Notes: generated from the sequence alone by a model not told the origin. A stretch of DNA of 64,000 nt from Pseudomonas koreensis (GCF_024169245.1 NZ_JALJWP010000001.1:3039501-3103500); one strand, 5' to 3'; positions 45,683-55,542 are shown, counted from the first letter of the stretch. Program-made: numbers and translations.

Positions 45683-46597
45683 ATGGCAGGAAGCAGTTTG
45701 CTGGTGCTGATCGATGACATCGCCACCGTTCTGGATGACGTTGCATTGATGACGAAAATGGCCGCCAAGAAGACTGCCGGCGTGCTCGGGGACGACTTGG
45801 CGCTCAACGCACAGCAGGTCTCGGGCGTGCGCGCCGAGCGGGAAATTCCCGTGGTCTGGGCGGTGGCGAAGGGCTCGTTCGTCAATAAACTGATTTTGGT
45901 GCCGTCGGCGCTGGCGATCAGCGCCTTCGTGCCGTGGCTGGTGACGCCGCTGTTGATGGTCGGCGGTGCGTACCTGTGCTTCGAGGGTTTCGAAAAGCTC
46001 GCGCACAAGTTCCTGCACAGCAAAGAGGAGGACGAAGCCGGCCATGCACAGCTGACCGAGGCTGTCGCCGACCCGGCTACCGATCTGGTGGCGTACGAGA
46101 AGGACAAGATCAAAGGCGCGATCCGCACTGACTTCATTCTCTCGGCAGAAATCATCGCCATCACCCTTGGCACCGTGGCGGATGCCTCGCTGACTCAGCA
46201 AGTGGTCGTCATGTCCGGCATCGCCATTGTCATGACCGTCGGCGTTTACGGTTTGGTGGCGGGCATTGTCAAACTCGACGACCTGGGGCTGTGGCTGACG
46301 CAGAAACCCGGGCAGATGGCGAAAAAGATCGGCGGCGGCATTCTCAGTGCCGCGCCGTACATGATGAAAACCCTGTCGGTGGTCGGCACGGCGGCGATGT
46401 TCCTGGTCGGCGGCGGCATCCTCACCCATGGCGTGCCGGTGCTGCATCACTGGATCGAAGGTGTTGGCGCAGCGGCGGGCAGCGCCGGGTTTGCCGTGCC
46501 GATGCTGCTCAATGGTGTCGCGGGGATTATTGCCGGCGCAGCGGTGTTGGCGGTGGTGATTGTCGTGGGCAAGCTCTGGCGCGCAATCAAAGGCTGA
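45683..46597 (+). CDS. DUF808 inner-membrane protein (YedI type)
   Basis: The product has 304 residues. It starts [20 protein letters not shown] and contains the family blocks [18 protein letters not shown] and ERE(I)[14 protein letters not shown]. Six or so membrane spans follow. Function is unknown. The longer frame reaching back to 45098 is antisense to the TetR gene and is rejected. Confidence 0.9.
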   Translation: MAGSSLLVLIDDIATVLDDVALMTKMAAKKTAGVLGDDLALNAQQVSGVRAEREIPVVWAVAKGSFVNKLILVPSALAISAFVPWLVTPLLMVGGAYLCFEGFEKLAHKFLHSKEEDEAGHAQLTEAVADPATDLVAYEKDKIKGAIRTDFILSAEIIAITLGTVADASLTQQVVVMSGIAIVMTVGVYGLVAGIVKLDDLGLWLTQKPGQMAKKIGGGILSAAPYMMKTLSVVGTAAMFLVGGGILTHGVPVLHHWIEGVGAAAGSAGFAVPMLLNGVAGIIAGAAVLAVVIVVGKLWRAIKG

Positions 46598-46610
46598 ACG
46601 CAGTCCCCCC

Positions 46611-46699
46611 TGTAGGAGTGAGCCTGCTCGCGATAGCGGTTTGTCAGCCAGACAGGTGGTGACTGGTACACCGCTATCGCGAGCAGGCTCACTCCTACA
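46611..46699. repeat. REP pair, TGTAGGAGTGAGCC class
   Basis: TGTAGGAGTGAGCCTGCTCG and its inverse ending GGCTCACTCCTACA are separated by about 40 bases, after the DUF808 gene. Confidence 0.85.
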
Positions 46700-46721
46700 A
46701 TTTGATCTGTGTGATGCCATG

Positions 46722-46762
46722 AAAAAGGGCCATTCGACTCGCATCGAATGGCCCATTTTTTT
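46722..46762. terminator. Bidirectional intrinsic terminator
   Basis: GGGCCATTCGA at 46727-46737 pairs with TCGAATGGCCC at 46744-46754. A T run follows on the plus strand and an A run precedes. It can end both the DUF808 and the convergent mlaA transcripts. Confidence 0.9.
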
Positions 46763-46773
46763 GCCCGCCGAAA

Positions 46774-47562
46774 TTACTCGGCGATCTGCAACTTGCGCGC
46801 TTCGGTGTACACGTAACGCACTTTCTCGTACTCGAACGGCGAGTTCATCTGACCGTAGCGGAAGCTGGTCTGGTAGCGCTTGTCGATCGCACGCAGTGCC
46901 CAGACTTCCGGATGGTTGGAGCTGACTTCCGCGACATTGAGGAAGTTGATCGCGGTGTCGGCGGTGTAATCCACGGCCAGACCTGCGGTGTCGCGAATGT
47001 TCGACGGGCCGAAGATCGGCAGTACGAAGTACGCGCCGCCCGGTACGCCATAGAAGCCCAGGGTCTGCCCGAAGTCTTCGTTCTGGCGTGGCAGGCCCAT
47101 GGCGGTCGCCGGGTCCCACAGGCCGGCGATGCCGATCGTGGTGTTGAGCAGCAGCCGCGCGGTGGTTTCCATCGAGCGCTGGCCCTTGAACTGCAGCAGG
47201 CTGTTGACCAGGTTCGGCACGTCACCAATGTTGTTGAAGAAGTTGCTCACCCCGGTACGCACAAAGCTTGGCGTGATGTAGCGATAGCCATCGACCACCG
47301 GCAGGAACACCCACTGATCGAAACGGTAGTTGAAGTGGTAGACCCGGCGGTTCCACGATTCCAACGGGTCGTAGACGTTCAGCGCGTTGAGCGTCGAACG
47401 CTCGAATTCGCGCTGGTCCAGGCCCGGGTTGAACTTGAGTTTGGTCAGCGGTTCCTTGAAACCGTCGCTGTCGACCACCACCGGTGCGTCGGCTTTACTG
47501 TTGTCGGCCTGGGCCACGCCTGCACAGAGGAACGCTGCAATCAGCAGGAGATATTTAGCCAC
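46774..47562 (-). CDS. mlaA: MlaA (VacJ) family outer-membrane lipid asymmetry protein
   Basis: MlaA removes mislocalised phospholipids from the outer leaflet and passes them to the Mla pathway. The product has 262 residues: signal peptide ending GVAQA-DN, then YDPLESWNRRVYHFNYRFDQ, GVSNFFNNIGDVPNLVNSLL and GVPGGAYFVLPIFGPSN, all diagnostic. The lipobox is not canonical (FLC-AG). The ATG overlaps the upstream hydrolase gene by eight bases. Confidence 0.93.
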   Translation of the reverse strand: MAKYLLLIAAFLCAGVAQADNSKADAPVVVDSDGFKEPLTKLKFNPGLDQREFERSTLNALNVYDPLESWNRRVYHFNYRFDQWVFLPVVDGYRYITPSFVRTGVSNFFNNIGDVPNLVNSLLQFKGQRSMETTARLLLNTTIGIAGLWDPATAMGLPRQNEDFGQTLGFYGVPGGAYFVLPIFGPSNIRDTAGLAVDYTADTAINFLNVAEVSSNHPEVWALRAIDKRYQTSFRYGQMNSPFEYEKVRYVYTEARKLQIAE

Positions 47563-48853
47563 GGAAGAACTCCAGCATGGCGTCGCTGTTGACGCGGTAG
47601 TTAAGGTTGCCGCAGTGGCCGCCCAGTGGATAAACGGTCAGGCGATCACCGAAGGTTTTACGCAGGAAGCCCAGGTCGCCAGGGCCGAGGATCACGTCGT
47701 CGGCGTTATGCATCACGGCGATTTTCGGGCTGTCGTGCAGGTAATCCTTGAGCGCATACAGGCTGACCTGATCGATCAGTTGCAGCAGGCTGCCGCCGTC
47801 GGTGCGCGCGCGCCACATCGGAATAACCTGTTCGGTGATATAGCAGTCGAAATCGCATTGCAGCGCACGCTTGAGGAACGGCGTGAGGCTGGTGCCTTCG
47901 GTGATCGGGAATTTCGGCGGGGTGATCAGGCCGCGACGGTTGACCAGGTCCGAGGTGTAGGCAATGTCGGCCGCCGAGAAGCGGAACGAAGTACCGATCA
48001 GCATGGCCATCTGTTCGTTGGTCAGGTGCTGCTTGGATTGCTGGAAGTCATACAGCAGCGCATCGTTGAGGTCGATGTAGCCTTTCTGCTGGAAGTAGCG
48101 GGTCAGCTTGGTCAGTACCAGTTCATAGAACGTGGTGCTGTTGTTGATGCCCTTGACCTCGGTCTGTACCAGTTTGTCGAGGTTGGTCACCGAGGTGTAC
48201 AGGTTGACCGGCGGGTTCAGCAGCAGGACTTTCTTGAAGTTGAAGCTGCGGCGGGTCTCGTCCAGATGCGCGACGAACGCGGCATCGAGGGCGCCGAGGC
48301 TGTAACCGGTCAGGTAATACTCGGTGACCGGCAGCTTCGGATTCTGTGCCCGCACTGCCTGCATCACGCGATACATGTCTTCGGCGTCTTCCTTGGTCAC
48401 GCCCGGGGTGGCGAAACGCGAAGCGGCGCTGATGAAGTCGAAGCTGGTTGGCGAGGACAACTGCACGACGTGATAGCCGGCTTTGTAATACAACTTCTTC
48501 AGGTATTCGTTGAGCGTGCTGTCAAAGCGCGCGCCAGTGCCGGCGATCAGGAAGATCAGCGGCGCCGGTTTGTCCTGAGTGGCGATGCGATAAGTGAGCT
48601 TCTTCACCGCCCAGAAATTGTCCGGCAGTTCGAATTCACGCTCCGGGCGCAGGGTGAGGCTGCGGTCCGTTTGATTGATGTCGTCGTCCAGCGGCAACTC
48701 CGGACGCAGGTCCGGTGGTGTCGTGGCGATCGTCGCCTCGAACGGGTTGGTCAGCGGGTAGCCATAGCTGGCGGCGTCGATATCCACCGCCAGTGCGGAC
48801 GCACTCAAGATAAGGCCGCTGAACAGCGCGGCGAAGCGCAAGGAACGGAGCAT
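47555..48853 (-). CDS. Periplasmic alpha/beta-hydrolase-like protein upstream of mlaA
   Basis: The product has 432 residues with a signal peptide ending SASALA-VD. The fold is suggested by LIFLIAGTGARFDS, the nucleophile elbow TGYSLGALDAA near residue 210, an aspartate in MHNADDVILG and a histidine in PLGGHCGNL, giving a plausible Ser-Asp-His triad. Database entries sometimes call this family a serine/threonine kinase, which the sequence does not support. Overlap with mlaA suggests a shared envelope-lipid role, as an inference. Confidence 0.8.
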   Translation of the reverse strand: MLRSLRFAALFSGLILSASALAVDIDAASYGYPLTNPFEATIATTPPDLRPELPLDDDINQTDRSLTLRPEREFELPDNFWAVKKLTYRIATQDKPAPLIFLIAGTGARFDSTLNEYLKKLYYKAGYHVVQLSSPTSFDFISAASRFATPGVTKEDAEDMYRVMQAVRAQNPKLPVTEYYLTGYSLGALDAAFVAHLDETRRSFNFKKVLLLNPPVNLYTSVTNLDKLVQTEVKGINNSTTFYELVLTKLTRYFQQKGYIDLNDALLYDFQQSKQHLTNEQMAMLIGTSFRFSAADIAYTSDLVNRRGLITPPKFPITEGTSLTPFLKRALQCDFDCYITEQVIPMWRARTDGGSLLQLIDQVSLYALKDYLHDSPKIAVMHNADDVILGPGDLGFLRKTFGDRLTVYPLGGHCGNLNYRVNSDAMLEFFRG

Positions 48854-49077
48854 GACTAGATCCCTTAGAGGAAGGTGTCGATTGAAGTTCGCAGGCTATG
48901 ACCACCGGCCACGCGCCAAAGTGCCATGCTGCGGCACCAAACAGGCGGAATTCGGGGTAATAGTAGCTGGACGATACACGTTGCAAGGGCTCGCTGAACA
49001 GTTAACAGTTGTTAGTGCTTGCGAATGCCGGTCGGCAGATTAAGCTGGCCGCCGATTTCCGCAGATTGGAGTGCTCC

Positions 49078-49446
49078 ATGTCCCACCGCTTGCCCGTGAT
49101 TGTGCTGCTCGTTTTGTTGCCGCTGTGGCTGGCCGCCAGTTATGCCGCGCGTTACGGCTTCATGGAAGACGGACAGTGGGTCGGCATCTGCGTTGACGAA
49201 GCCAGTCGCTGGGAATGCGTGGTGCGGTCGAACCTCGGGCTGATGATTCATTTCAAGGTGCTGGGCTGGGCGGCGCTGGGCGTTGCGCTGTTGGCTTTCG
49301 TGGTGCCGGGACGGGCAGGGTGGTGGCTGGCGGTGCTGGCGCTGGTATTCGGGCTGCCGGCGCTGGCGTTGTACAACACGACGTTGGCGGTGTTTGCGGT
49401 GGTGATTGCCGGGTTGCGCCTGGTCAGAGCGACTCGCAGCGCCTGA
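49078..49446 (+). CDS. Small inner-membrane protein, unknown family
   Basis: The product has 122 residues with four hydrophobic segments and a cysteine pair in ICVDEASRWECVV between the first two. GGAG precedes ATG 49078. I do not recognise the family. It is divergent from the hydrolase gene, with about 224 bases between that show no clear element. Confidence 0.75.
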   Translation: MSHRLPVIVLLVLLPLWLAASYAARYGFMEDGQWVGICVDEASRWECVVRSNLGLMIHFKVLGWAALGVALLAFVVPGRAGWWLAVLALVFGLPALALYNTTLAVFAVVIAGLRLVRATRSA

Positions 49447-49453
49447 CAATCAG

Positions 49454-49522
49454 TCTTCGCGAGCAACCTCGCTCCCACATTTGGAATGCATTCTCCTGTG
49501 GGAGCGAGCTTGCTCGCGAAGA
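49454..49522. repeat. REP pair, TGTGGGAGCGAGC class, one arm mutated
   Basis: CTTCGCGAGCAACCTCGCTC has an A-C change in the loop relative to the consensus, while the inverse arm GGGAGCGAGCTTGCTCGCGA is standard. Confidence 0.8.
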
Positions 49523-49543
49523 GGTCTTTAGCCTCGCTGAAAA

Positions 49544-51097
49544 TCAGCCGTTGCGAACCCGCAGACAGCGCCACAACGCCACCATCATCAAGCCACTGAC
49601 CAGCGCCCACCCCCACGCCTGCTGATTCTGCAATCCTTCCTGATACAACTGCGGCACGATCCCCGCGCCGACGATAAATGTCAGCAACGCGATTTCCCGA
49701 CGCGCCACGCTCACCGGGCGGCAAAGGTACACCAGCGCTGGCAGCACGAATGCCATGCTGGCAAAGCTGCGATAACGCGGATCGAAGACCATCTCCAGCA
49801 TCATCACCGCAGCGGCAAGACCGGCCGCTGCGACCAGCCGGCCGGCGCGACGCTCAAGGAAATCGAATGCGCCTGACCGCCAACCGCTGCGTGCGCTCAA
49901 CGTCAGCGCGGCATGCGCGAGCACCAGCAGATTCAACCCGGTCAGCAAACCGACCCACAGCCATTCACCGGCAAAGCGCGTGGTCAACCGCGCCAGATCG
50001 CCCCAGGCGCCAATCGAGCAAGCAGCGACGGCGCCGAGCAGCGGCAGCAGCAGCGCCGAACGTGTGCTGCGAACGCCACCGCCAAGGATCAGCGTGCCGA
50101 GGAAGATCAAGGCACCGACCGCCAGCCATTCTTTCCAGTACGGCACATTGCTCACCGGCCCGGCGAGCACGCCCTTGTCCTGGCGATCGGCATCGAACAG
50201 TCCCCAATAGCCGCCGACCGCGCCTTCGCTGCCACGTTTCCATGGCTGATCGAAGGCTTCGATCAGGTTGTAGCGCCAGCCTTCCTGCTCGGCCATCGCC
50301 ACAAATCCACGAATGAATTTCGCCTCGTTGACCCGGCTCGGCACGGCGGTTTCGCGCTGACGGCCTTCGCTCGGCCAGCCGGTTTCGCCAATCATCACGT
50401 CTTTGGGCGCGAATTTGTTGCCGAACACCTGACGCACATCCGCGACATGCCGCAGCGCCACGTCGATGTTCGACGGATCGTCTTCCCAGTACGGCAGCAA
50501 GTGAATGGTCAGGAAATCCACGGCCGGGGCGATTTCCGGGTGCTTGAGCCAGAATTCCCAGACGTCGGCATAAGTCACCGGTTGCTTGACCTGGCTTTTG
50601 ACCTTGTTGATCAGCCGCGCCAGTTGCGCTCCGGTGACCTCTTTGCGCAGCAGCGCCTCGTTACCGACGATCACCGCCGTCACCACATCGGGGTTGGCGT
50701 TGGCGGATTTGATCAGCAGCTCGACTTCCTGCTCGGTATCCACGGGGTTGCTGTTGACCCAGGCGCCGATCATCAACTTCAGACCGTGCTTGCGCGCCAG
50801 ATCGGGCAGAGCGTCGAGGCCGGTCATCGAATAAGTGCGGATACATTCAAAGCGCGTCGCCAGCAACGCAAGGTCGGCGTCCATGCGCTCCGGGCGCAAC
50901 TTGAACGGCACGTCGAACGGCGACTGGTCCTTGTCGAACGGCGTGTACGAGGCGCATTGCAGCTTGTGCGTCGGCGTTGCAGCGTCCGGCAGGATCACCG
51001 GTTGGCCGAGGCCATACCAGAAACCGCCAAGGGCCAGCAGCCCGAACAGGCAGGCGAACAGATAGGGCAGAAAAGGAAATCGGGACGTCGCGGACAT
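49544..51097 (-). CDS. Glycoside hydrolase family 17-like membrane protein
   Basis: The product has 517 residues. One N-terminal span precedes a GH17-like domain at about 45-320 with acid candidates in VIVGNEALLR and MIGETGWPSEG. Eight or so C-terminal spans follow from about 335. Related Pseudomonas proteins are annotated as beta-glucan synthases or transglucosylases, so a role in modifying periplasmic or extracellular beta-glucan is likely. MSATSRFPF at 51097 is the chosen start. Confidence 0.82.
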   Translation of the reverse strand: MSATSRFPFLPYLFACLFGLLALGGFWYGLGQPVILPDAATPTHKLQCASYTPFDKDQSPFDVPFKLRPERMDADLALLATRFECIRTYSMTGLDALPDLARKHGLKLMIGAWVNSNPVDTEQEVELLIKSANANPDVVTAVIVGNEALLRKEVTGAQLARLINKVKSQVKQPVTYADVWEFWLKHPEIAPAVDFLTIHLLPYWEDDPSNIDVALRHVADVRQVFGNKFAPKDVMIGETGWPSEGRQRETAVPSRVNEAKFIRGFVAMAEQEGWRYNLIEAFDQPWKRGSEGAVGGYWGLFDADRQDKGVLAGPVSNVPYWKEWLAVGALIFLGTLILGGGVRSTRSALLLPLLGAVAACSIGAWGDLARLTTRFAGEWLWVGLLTGLNLLVLAHAALTLSARSGWRSGAFDFLERRAGRLVAAAGLAAAVMMLEMVFDPRYRSFASMAFVLPALVYLCRPVSVARREIALLTFIVGAGIVPQLYQEGLQNQQAWGWALVSGLMMVALWRCLRVRNG

Positions 51098-51436
51098 GGT
51101 CAGGCCGAGTGGCTGCAAAGCGACGCATGTTACCTGCATTTACAGAAGGGCAGGTGGCTTGCAGGCGTTGTACATGCAAAGTTCGGGCGGATTGTCTGGC
51201 GCCAGTTAATCTCGCTTGATTAATGGCTTTCTGATGTCGTTTCTCGTTGCCTTGAGGTCGCTGACAGAGCAGGTCGCCTGCCGGTTGAGGTTGATGATCA
51301 AACCATCAGTACCCTTTTTGAAAAATCGGCTGATGTTCGGTGTGTGAGGTCCGGCGTGATGGGGGCGCTGTGCACCATAACAATACGTTGACGATGCCCG
51401 GCATCCGTCGGGCGCAGCATTTCGGGGAAGTAAACG
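51098..51436. other. Gene-free divergent region
   Basis: These 339 bases separate the GH17 gene from the OpuAC-type gene. A small palindrome TTGAT-G-ATCAA lies at 51291-51301. No ORF with a ribosome site and no REP was seen; promoters for both directions are expected but none is clear. Confidence 0.4.
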
Positions 51437-52288
51437 ATGAAGATGCGACGACTTTTAGGCGCAGGTGCCGTTCTGGCGCTTGCGATGAGTTCCACTTTCG
51501 CCAACGCTGAAAAACAGACCCTGAACATCGGTTACGTTGACGGCTGGTCCGACAGCGTCGCGACCACCCATGTGGCGGCCGAAGTGATCAAACAGAAACT
51601 CGGCTACGACGTGAAGCTGCAAGCCGTCGCCACCGGGATCATGTGGCAAGGCGTGGCTACCGGCAAACTCGACGCCATGCTCTCGGCGTGGCTGCCCGTG
51701 ACCCACGGTGACTACTGGACGAAAAACAAGGATCAGGTCGTCGATTACGGCCCGAACTTCAAGGATGCGAAAATCGGCCTGATCGTGCCGGAGTACGTCA
51801 AAGCCAAGTCGATCGAAGACCTGAAAACCGACGACACTTTCAAAAACCGCATTGTCGGCATCGACGCCGGTTCAGGCGTGATGCTCAAGACCGATCAGGC
51901 GATCAAGGATTACGGTCTGGACAAGTACAGCCTCAAGGCCAGTTCCGGCGCCGGCATGATTGCCGAGCTGACCCGTGCCGAGAAGAAAAACGAATCCATC
52001 GCCGTCACCGGTTGGGTGCCGCACTGGATGTTCGCCAAGTGGAAACTGCGCTTCCTCGACGACCCGAAAGGCGTATATGGCGAGGCTGAAACCGTCAACA
52101 GCATCGGTAGTAAAGGCCTGGAAGCCAAGGCGCCGGAAGTGGCCAAGTTCCTGAAAAACTTCCAGTGGGCGTCGAAAGACGAAATCGGCGAGGTCATGCT
52201 GGCGATTCAGGACGGCGCCAAGCCTGATGCAGCGGCCAAGGACTGGGTGGCCAAACACCCGGATCGCGTAGCTGACTGGACCAAATAA
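51437..52288 (+). CDS. Glycine betaine/choline-type ABC substrate-binding protein
   Basis: The product has 283 residues of the OpuAC family. A signal peptide ends TFANA-EK. The ligand-binding aromatic residues lie in GYVDGWSDS, MLSAWLPVTHGDYW and VTGWVPHWMFAKW. It stands alone without an ATPase or permease, as do the Pseudomonas orphan binding proteins BetX, CaiX and CbcX that share one transporter. The exact ligand is not deducible. Confidence 0.88.
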   Translation: MKMRRLLGAGAVLALAMSSTFANAEKQTLNIGYVDGWSDSVATTHVAAEVIKQKLGYDVKLQAVATGIMWQGVATGKLDAMLSAWLPVTHGDYWTKNKDQVVDYGPNFKDAKIGLIVPEYVKAKSIEDLKTDDTFKNRIVGIDAGSGVMLKTDQAIKDYGLDKYSLKASSGAGMIAELTRAEKKNESIAVTGWVPHWMFAKWKLRFLDDPKGVYGEAETVNSIGSKGLEAKAPEVAKFLKNFQWASKDEIGEVMLAIQDGAKPDAAAKDWVAKHPDRVADWTK

Positions 52289-52309
52289 TTTCAACACACC
52301 CACACCCCT

Positions 52310-52397
52310 GTAGGAGTGAGCCTGCTCGCGATAGCGTCCCGTCAGTTGATAGAAATACTGACTGATACGACGCCATCGCGAGCAGGCTCACTCCTAC
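52310..52397. repeat. REP pair, TGTAGGAGTGAGCC class
   Basis: GTAGGAGTGAGCCTGCTCGC and its inverse ending GGCTCACTCCTAC are about 40 bases apart. Confidence 0.85.
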
Positions 52398-52459
52398 AGT
52401 TGTTTTGTGTGTACCGGAAAATGGCAAAAACATCATGGCCATCTACTACTAAGGTCGTC

Positions 52460-52474
52460 TGGAACCTCTCTCGC
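52460..52474 (+). promoter_or_regulatory. Possible sigma-54 promoter of the acetate permease genes
   Basis: TGGAACCTCTCTCGC has the GG and GC dinucleotides 10 bases apart but TCGC instead of TTGC. It lies 56 bases before the DUF485 gene. A sigma-70 alternative was not found. Confidence 0.4.
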
Positions 52475-52529
52475 AGCCGCATACATTAGCTACGTTCCAA
52501 CAATAATTTGTGCTGCGAGGATAAAAACA

Positions 52530-52841
52530 ATGAACGACAGCATTTACCTCTCGATTCAAAACAGTCCCCGATTCAAGGAGCTGGTTCAGAAAAGGGAACG
52601 ATTCGCCTGGATTCTCTCGGCAATCATGCTTGGGCTCTACTCCGCATTCATCCTGCTGATCGCATACGGGCCACACGTGCTCGGGGCGAAAATCAGTCCT
52701 GAATCCTCGATCACCTGGGGCATCCCGATCGGTGTCGGCCTGATCATTTCGGCCTTCGTCCTGACCGGCATCTACGTGCGCCGCGCCAATGGCGAGTTCG
52801 ACGACCTGAACAATGCGATTCTCAAGGAGGCTCAGCAATGA
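52530..52841 (+). CDS. DUF485 membrane protein (YjcH type)
   Basis: The product has 103 residues with two membrane spans and the family start [21 protein letters not shown]485 proteins are encoded directly before acetate permease ActP and are thought to assist it. The stop overlaps the actP ATG. Confidence 0.92.
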   Translation: MNDSIYLSIQNSPRFKELVQKRERFAWILSAIMLGLYSAFILLIAYGPHVLGAKISPESSITWGIPIGVGLIISAFVLTGIYVRRANGEFDDLNNAILKEAQQ

Positions 52842-54496
52842 TCCGGCGTCTACTGGCTCTTCTGAGCATTGCCGCGTTCGCACCCGGCGCCTGGGCGGCT
52901 GACGCCCTGACCGGTGCGGTGGCCAAGCAACCGCTGAACATCCCGGCGATCCTGATGTTCGTGGCCTTCGTCGGCGCGACGTTGTACATCACCTACTGGG
53001 CTTCGAAGAAAAACAATTCGGCTGCCGACTACTATGCGGCAGGCGGCAAGATCACCGGTTTCCAGAACGGCCTGGCAATTGCCGGCGACTACATGTCGGC
53101 AGCGTCCTTCCTGGGCATTTCCGCACTGGTGTTCACCTCCGGCTACGATGGCCTGATCTACTCGATCGGCTTCCTCGTTGGCTGGCCGATCATTCTGTTC
53201 CTGATCGCCGAGCGCCTGCGCAACCTGGGTAAATACACCTTTGCCGACGTGGCGTCCTACCGCCTCGGGCAAACCCAGATTCGCACCCTGTCCGCCTGCG
53301 GTTCGCTGGTGGTGGTGGCGTTCTACCTGATCGCGCAAATGGTCGGTGCCGGCAAGCTGATCCAGTTGCTGTTCGGCCTCGATTACCACGTTGCAGTGAT
53401 TCTGGTGGGCGTGCTGATGTGCATGTACGTGCTGTTCGGCGGCATGCTCGCGACCACTTGGGTGCAGATCATCAAGGCTGTTTTGCTGCTGTCCGGTGCT
53501 TCGTTCATGGCGCTGATGGTGATGAAGCACGTCGGCTTCGACTTCAACACGCTGTTCTCCGAAGCGATCAAGGTGCACGCCAAGGGTGAAGCGATCATGA
53601 GCCCGGGCGGTCTGGTCAAGGATCCGATCTCGGCGTTCTCGCTGGGTCTGGCGCTGATGTTCGGTACCGCTGGCCTGCCGCACATTCTGATGCGCTTCTT
53701 CACCGTGAGTGACGCCAAGGAAGCGCGCAAGAGCGTGCTGTACGCTACCGGCTTCATCGGCTACTTCTACATCCTGACCTTCATCATCGGCTTCGGCGCG
53801 ATCCTGCTGGTCAGCACCAACCCGGCCTTCAAGGATGCAGCGGGCGCCTTGCTCGGCGGCAACAACATGGCGGCTGTGCACCTGGCCAACGCGGTCGGCG
53901 GCAGCATCTTCCTGGGCTTCATCTCGGCGGTGGCGTTCGCGACCATTCTCGCGGTGGTAGCCGGTCTGACGCTGGCAGGTGCTTCGGCGGTCTCGCATGA
54001 TCTGTACGCCAGTGTTATCAAGAAGGGCAAGGCCAACGAGAAGGATGAGATTCGCGTGTCGAAGATCACTACCATCGCCCTGGCAGTGCTGGCGATTGGT
54101 CTGGGCATTCTGTTCGAAAGCCAGAACATTGCGTTCATGGTGGGCCTGGCGTTCTCGATCGCGGCGAGCTGCAACTTCCCTGTGCTGCTGCTTTCGATGT
54201 ACTGGAAGAAGCTGACTACCCGTGGCGCGATGATTGGCGGCTGGCTGGGTCTGGTCAGTGCTGTTGGCCTGATGATCCTTGGCCCGACCATCTGGGTGCA
54301 GATTCTGCATCACGAGAAGGCGATCTTCCCTTACGAGTATCCGGCGCTGTTTTCGATGATCATTGCGTTCGTGGGGATCTGGTTCTTCTCGATCACTGAC
54401 AAGTCGGCAGCTGCGGATAACGAGCGGGCGCTGTTCTTCCCGCAGTTTGTCCGTTCGCAGACTGGATTGGGGGCGAGTGGGGCGGTTTCGCACTAA
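52838..54496 (+). CDS. actP: Cation/acetate symporter ActP
   Basis: ActP imports acetate and other short carboxylates with sodium or protons. The product has 552 residues: signal peptide (PGAWA-AD), then 13 or so spans of the sodium:solute symporter fold, with [23 protein letters not shown] split by the first periplasmic loop and [21 protein letters not shown]. It is coupled to the DUF485 gene. Confidence 0.94.
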   Translation: MIRRLLALLSIAAFAPGAWAADALTGAVAKQPLNIPAILMFVAFVGATLYITYWASKKNNSAADYYAAGGKITGFQNGLAIAGDYMSAASFLGISALVFTSGYDGLIYSIGFLVGWPIILFLIAERLRNLGKYTFADVASYRLGQTQIRTLSACGSLVVVAFYLIAQMVGAGKLIQLLFGLDYHVAVILVGVLMCMYVLFGGMLATTWVQIIKAVLLLSGASFMALMVMKHVGFDFNTLFSEAIKVHAKGEAIMSPGGLVKDPISAFSLGLALMFGTAGLPHILMRFFTVSDAKEARKSVLYATGFIGYFYILTFIIGFGAILLVSTNPAFKDAAGALLGGNNMAAVHLANAVGGSIFLGFISAVAFATILAVVAGLTLAGASAVSHDLYASVIKKGKANEKDEIRVSKITTIALAVLAIGLGILFESQNIAFMVGLAFSIAASCNFPVLLLSMYWKKLTTRGAMIGGWLGLVSAVGLMILGPTIWVQILHHEKAIFPYEYPALFSMIIAFVGIWFFSITDKSAAADNERALFFPQFVRSQTGLGASGAVSH

Positions 54497-54516
54497 TCTG
54501 CTTTGAGTTCGATCTG

Positions 54517-54554
54517 AAAAAAGCGCCCTGGTTGAGAGATCGGGGCGTTTTTTT
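54517..54554 (+). terminator. Intrinsic terminator of actP
   Basis: CGCCC and GGGCG, within an A-rich and a T-rich flank, form a stem with a bulged G and end in seven T residues. Confidence 0.75.
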
Positions 54555-54590
54555 GTGGGCGGTTATCGGACTTTTGCCATGGGGTAGTGT

Positions 54591-54831
54591 GCATATCCGT
54601 TGCTGCGGTAACGGCGGCTTAGGGTTTCGCCCTGACGGCGACTCACTTTTTTACAAGCGCCTAAAAAAGTAAGCAAAAAACGCTAGCTCCTGCGTTCGGC
54701 CCTCGCAGGCTCGGGTTCCTTCGCTGCGGGATCGATCCTGGCGCAGCGCCTCCGGTTTGCTTCGCTGCACCTCCTCTCGCTGTGTTTGGCTACGCCAAAC
54801 GGTCGCTGCGCTCCCACGCCCGGATCAATCC
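54591..54831 (+). repeat. Roughly 240-base intergenic element, copy A
   Basis: This stretch aligns over its whole length with the reverse complement of 55178-55427. Shared blocks include GCATATCCGTTGCTGCGG at the start, CGGGATCGATCC and CTCCGGTTTGCT in the middle and GGTCGCTGCGCTCC near the end. A hairpin GTTTGGC-TAC-GCCAAAC lies at 54784-54800. No ORF with a ribosome site is present. Confidence 0.8.
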
Positions 54832-54942
54832 CTCCACTCAGCCTTCCGACGTCGCCTGTGGATCAAGATCAAGAGCACTCGAGCTAACGCTCATTGTTGA
54901 GTGGTGCGGCTTCGCCGCGGGCAGCTGCGCTGCTTTGCTGTT

Positions 54943-55115
54943 CTGTGGGAGCGAGCTCGCGAAGGCGGCCTGACAGCCGACCTGATTTTTCCTGATGTAC
55001 ACCGCCCCCTTGTAGGAGTGAGCCTGCTCGCGATGGCGATCTGCGAGGCAACCAATTTCTATCGAATTCACGCGATCCAACTGTAGGAGCTGCCGAAGGC
55101 TGCGATCTTTTGATC
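54943..55115. repeat. Cluster of single REP arms between the two large copies
   Basis: TGTGGGAGCGAGCTCGCGAAG at about 54943 (shortened core), TGTAGGAGTGAGCCTGCTCG at about 55013 and GTAGGAGCTGCCGAAGGCTG at about 55083 represent all three REP classes of the window in one place. Confidence 0.75.
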
Positions 55116-55177
55116 TGGCTCTTGATCTGGCTTTTGCTTTGCTTCGGCTCTTGATCTTTTGCCCCTTCGGCAGGCTT

Positions 55178-55427
55178 CGTTACGGGATCGATCCGGGGGG
55201 GGAGCGCAGCGACCGTACGACGCAGTCGTACACAGCGGGAGGAGGTGCAGCGCAGCAAACCGGAGACGCTGCGCCCGGATCGATCCCGTAACGAAGGTAC
55301 CCCGAGCCCCAGCGAGCGGGCCGTACGCCGGGGCAAAGCCTTTTGGGTTACCTTTCGGCGTTTGGAAAAGGTGACTCGCTGTAAGAGCGAAACCGCCAGC
55401 GGCAGCACCCGCAGCAACGGATATGCC
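55178..55427 (-). repeat. Roughly 240-base intergenic element, copy B (inverted)
   Basis: This is the inverted counterpart of 54591-54831. In place of the copy A hairpin it has GTACGAC-GCA-GTCGTAC at 55215-55231: the stem is kept, but several base pairs are changed on both sides. Confidence 0.8.
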
Positions 55428-55474
55428 CCCAAAACCCAGAAACCAGTCGGCCCGAAGGCCGCTGAGACCACCAA

Positions 55475-55506
55475 CAAAAACGGCCTCTATATAAGAGGCC
55501 GTTCCT
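55475..55506 (-). terminator. Intrinsic terminator of gltA
   Basis: AACGGCCTCT at 55479-55488 pairs with AGAGGCCGTT at 55494-55503, and a T5 run follows in the minus direction. It lies about 40 bases after the gltA stop. Confidence 0.85.
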
Positions 55507-55542
55507 GACACACCACTAACCCATCACAAAAAAGCAAAACCC

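Noticed and set aside
46774..47562. Lipoprotein signal in MlaA
   Set aside because: FLC-AG lacks the small residue normally before the cysteine; an ordinary signal peptide cleaved after AQA fits as well. Left undecided.
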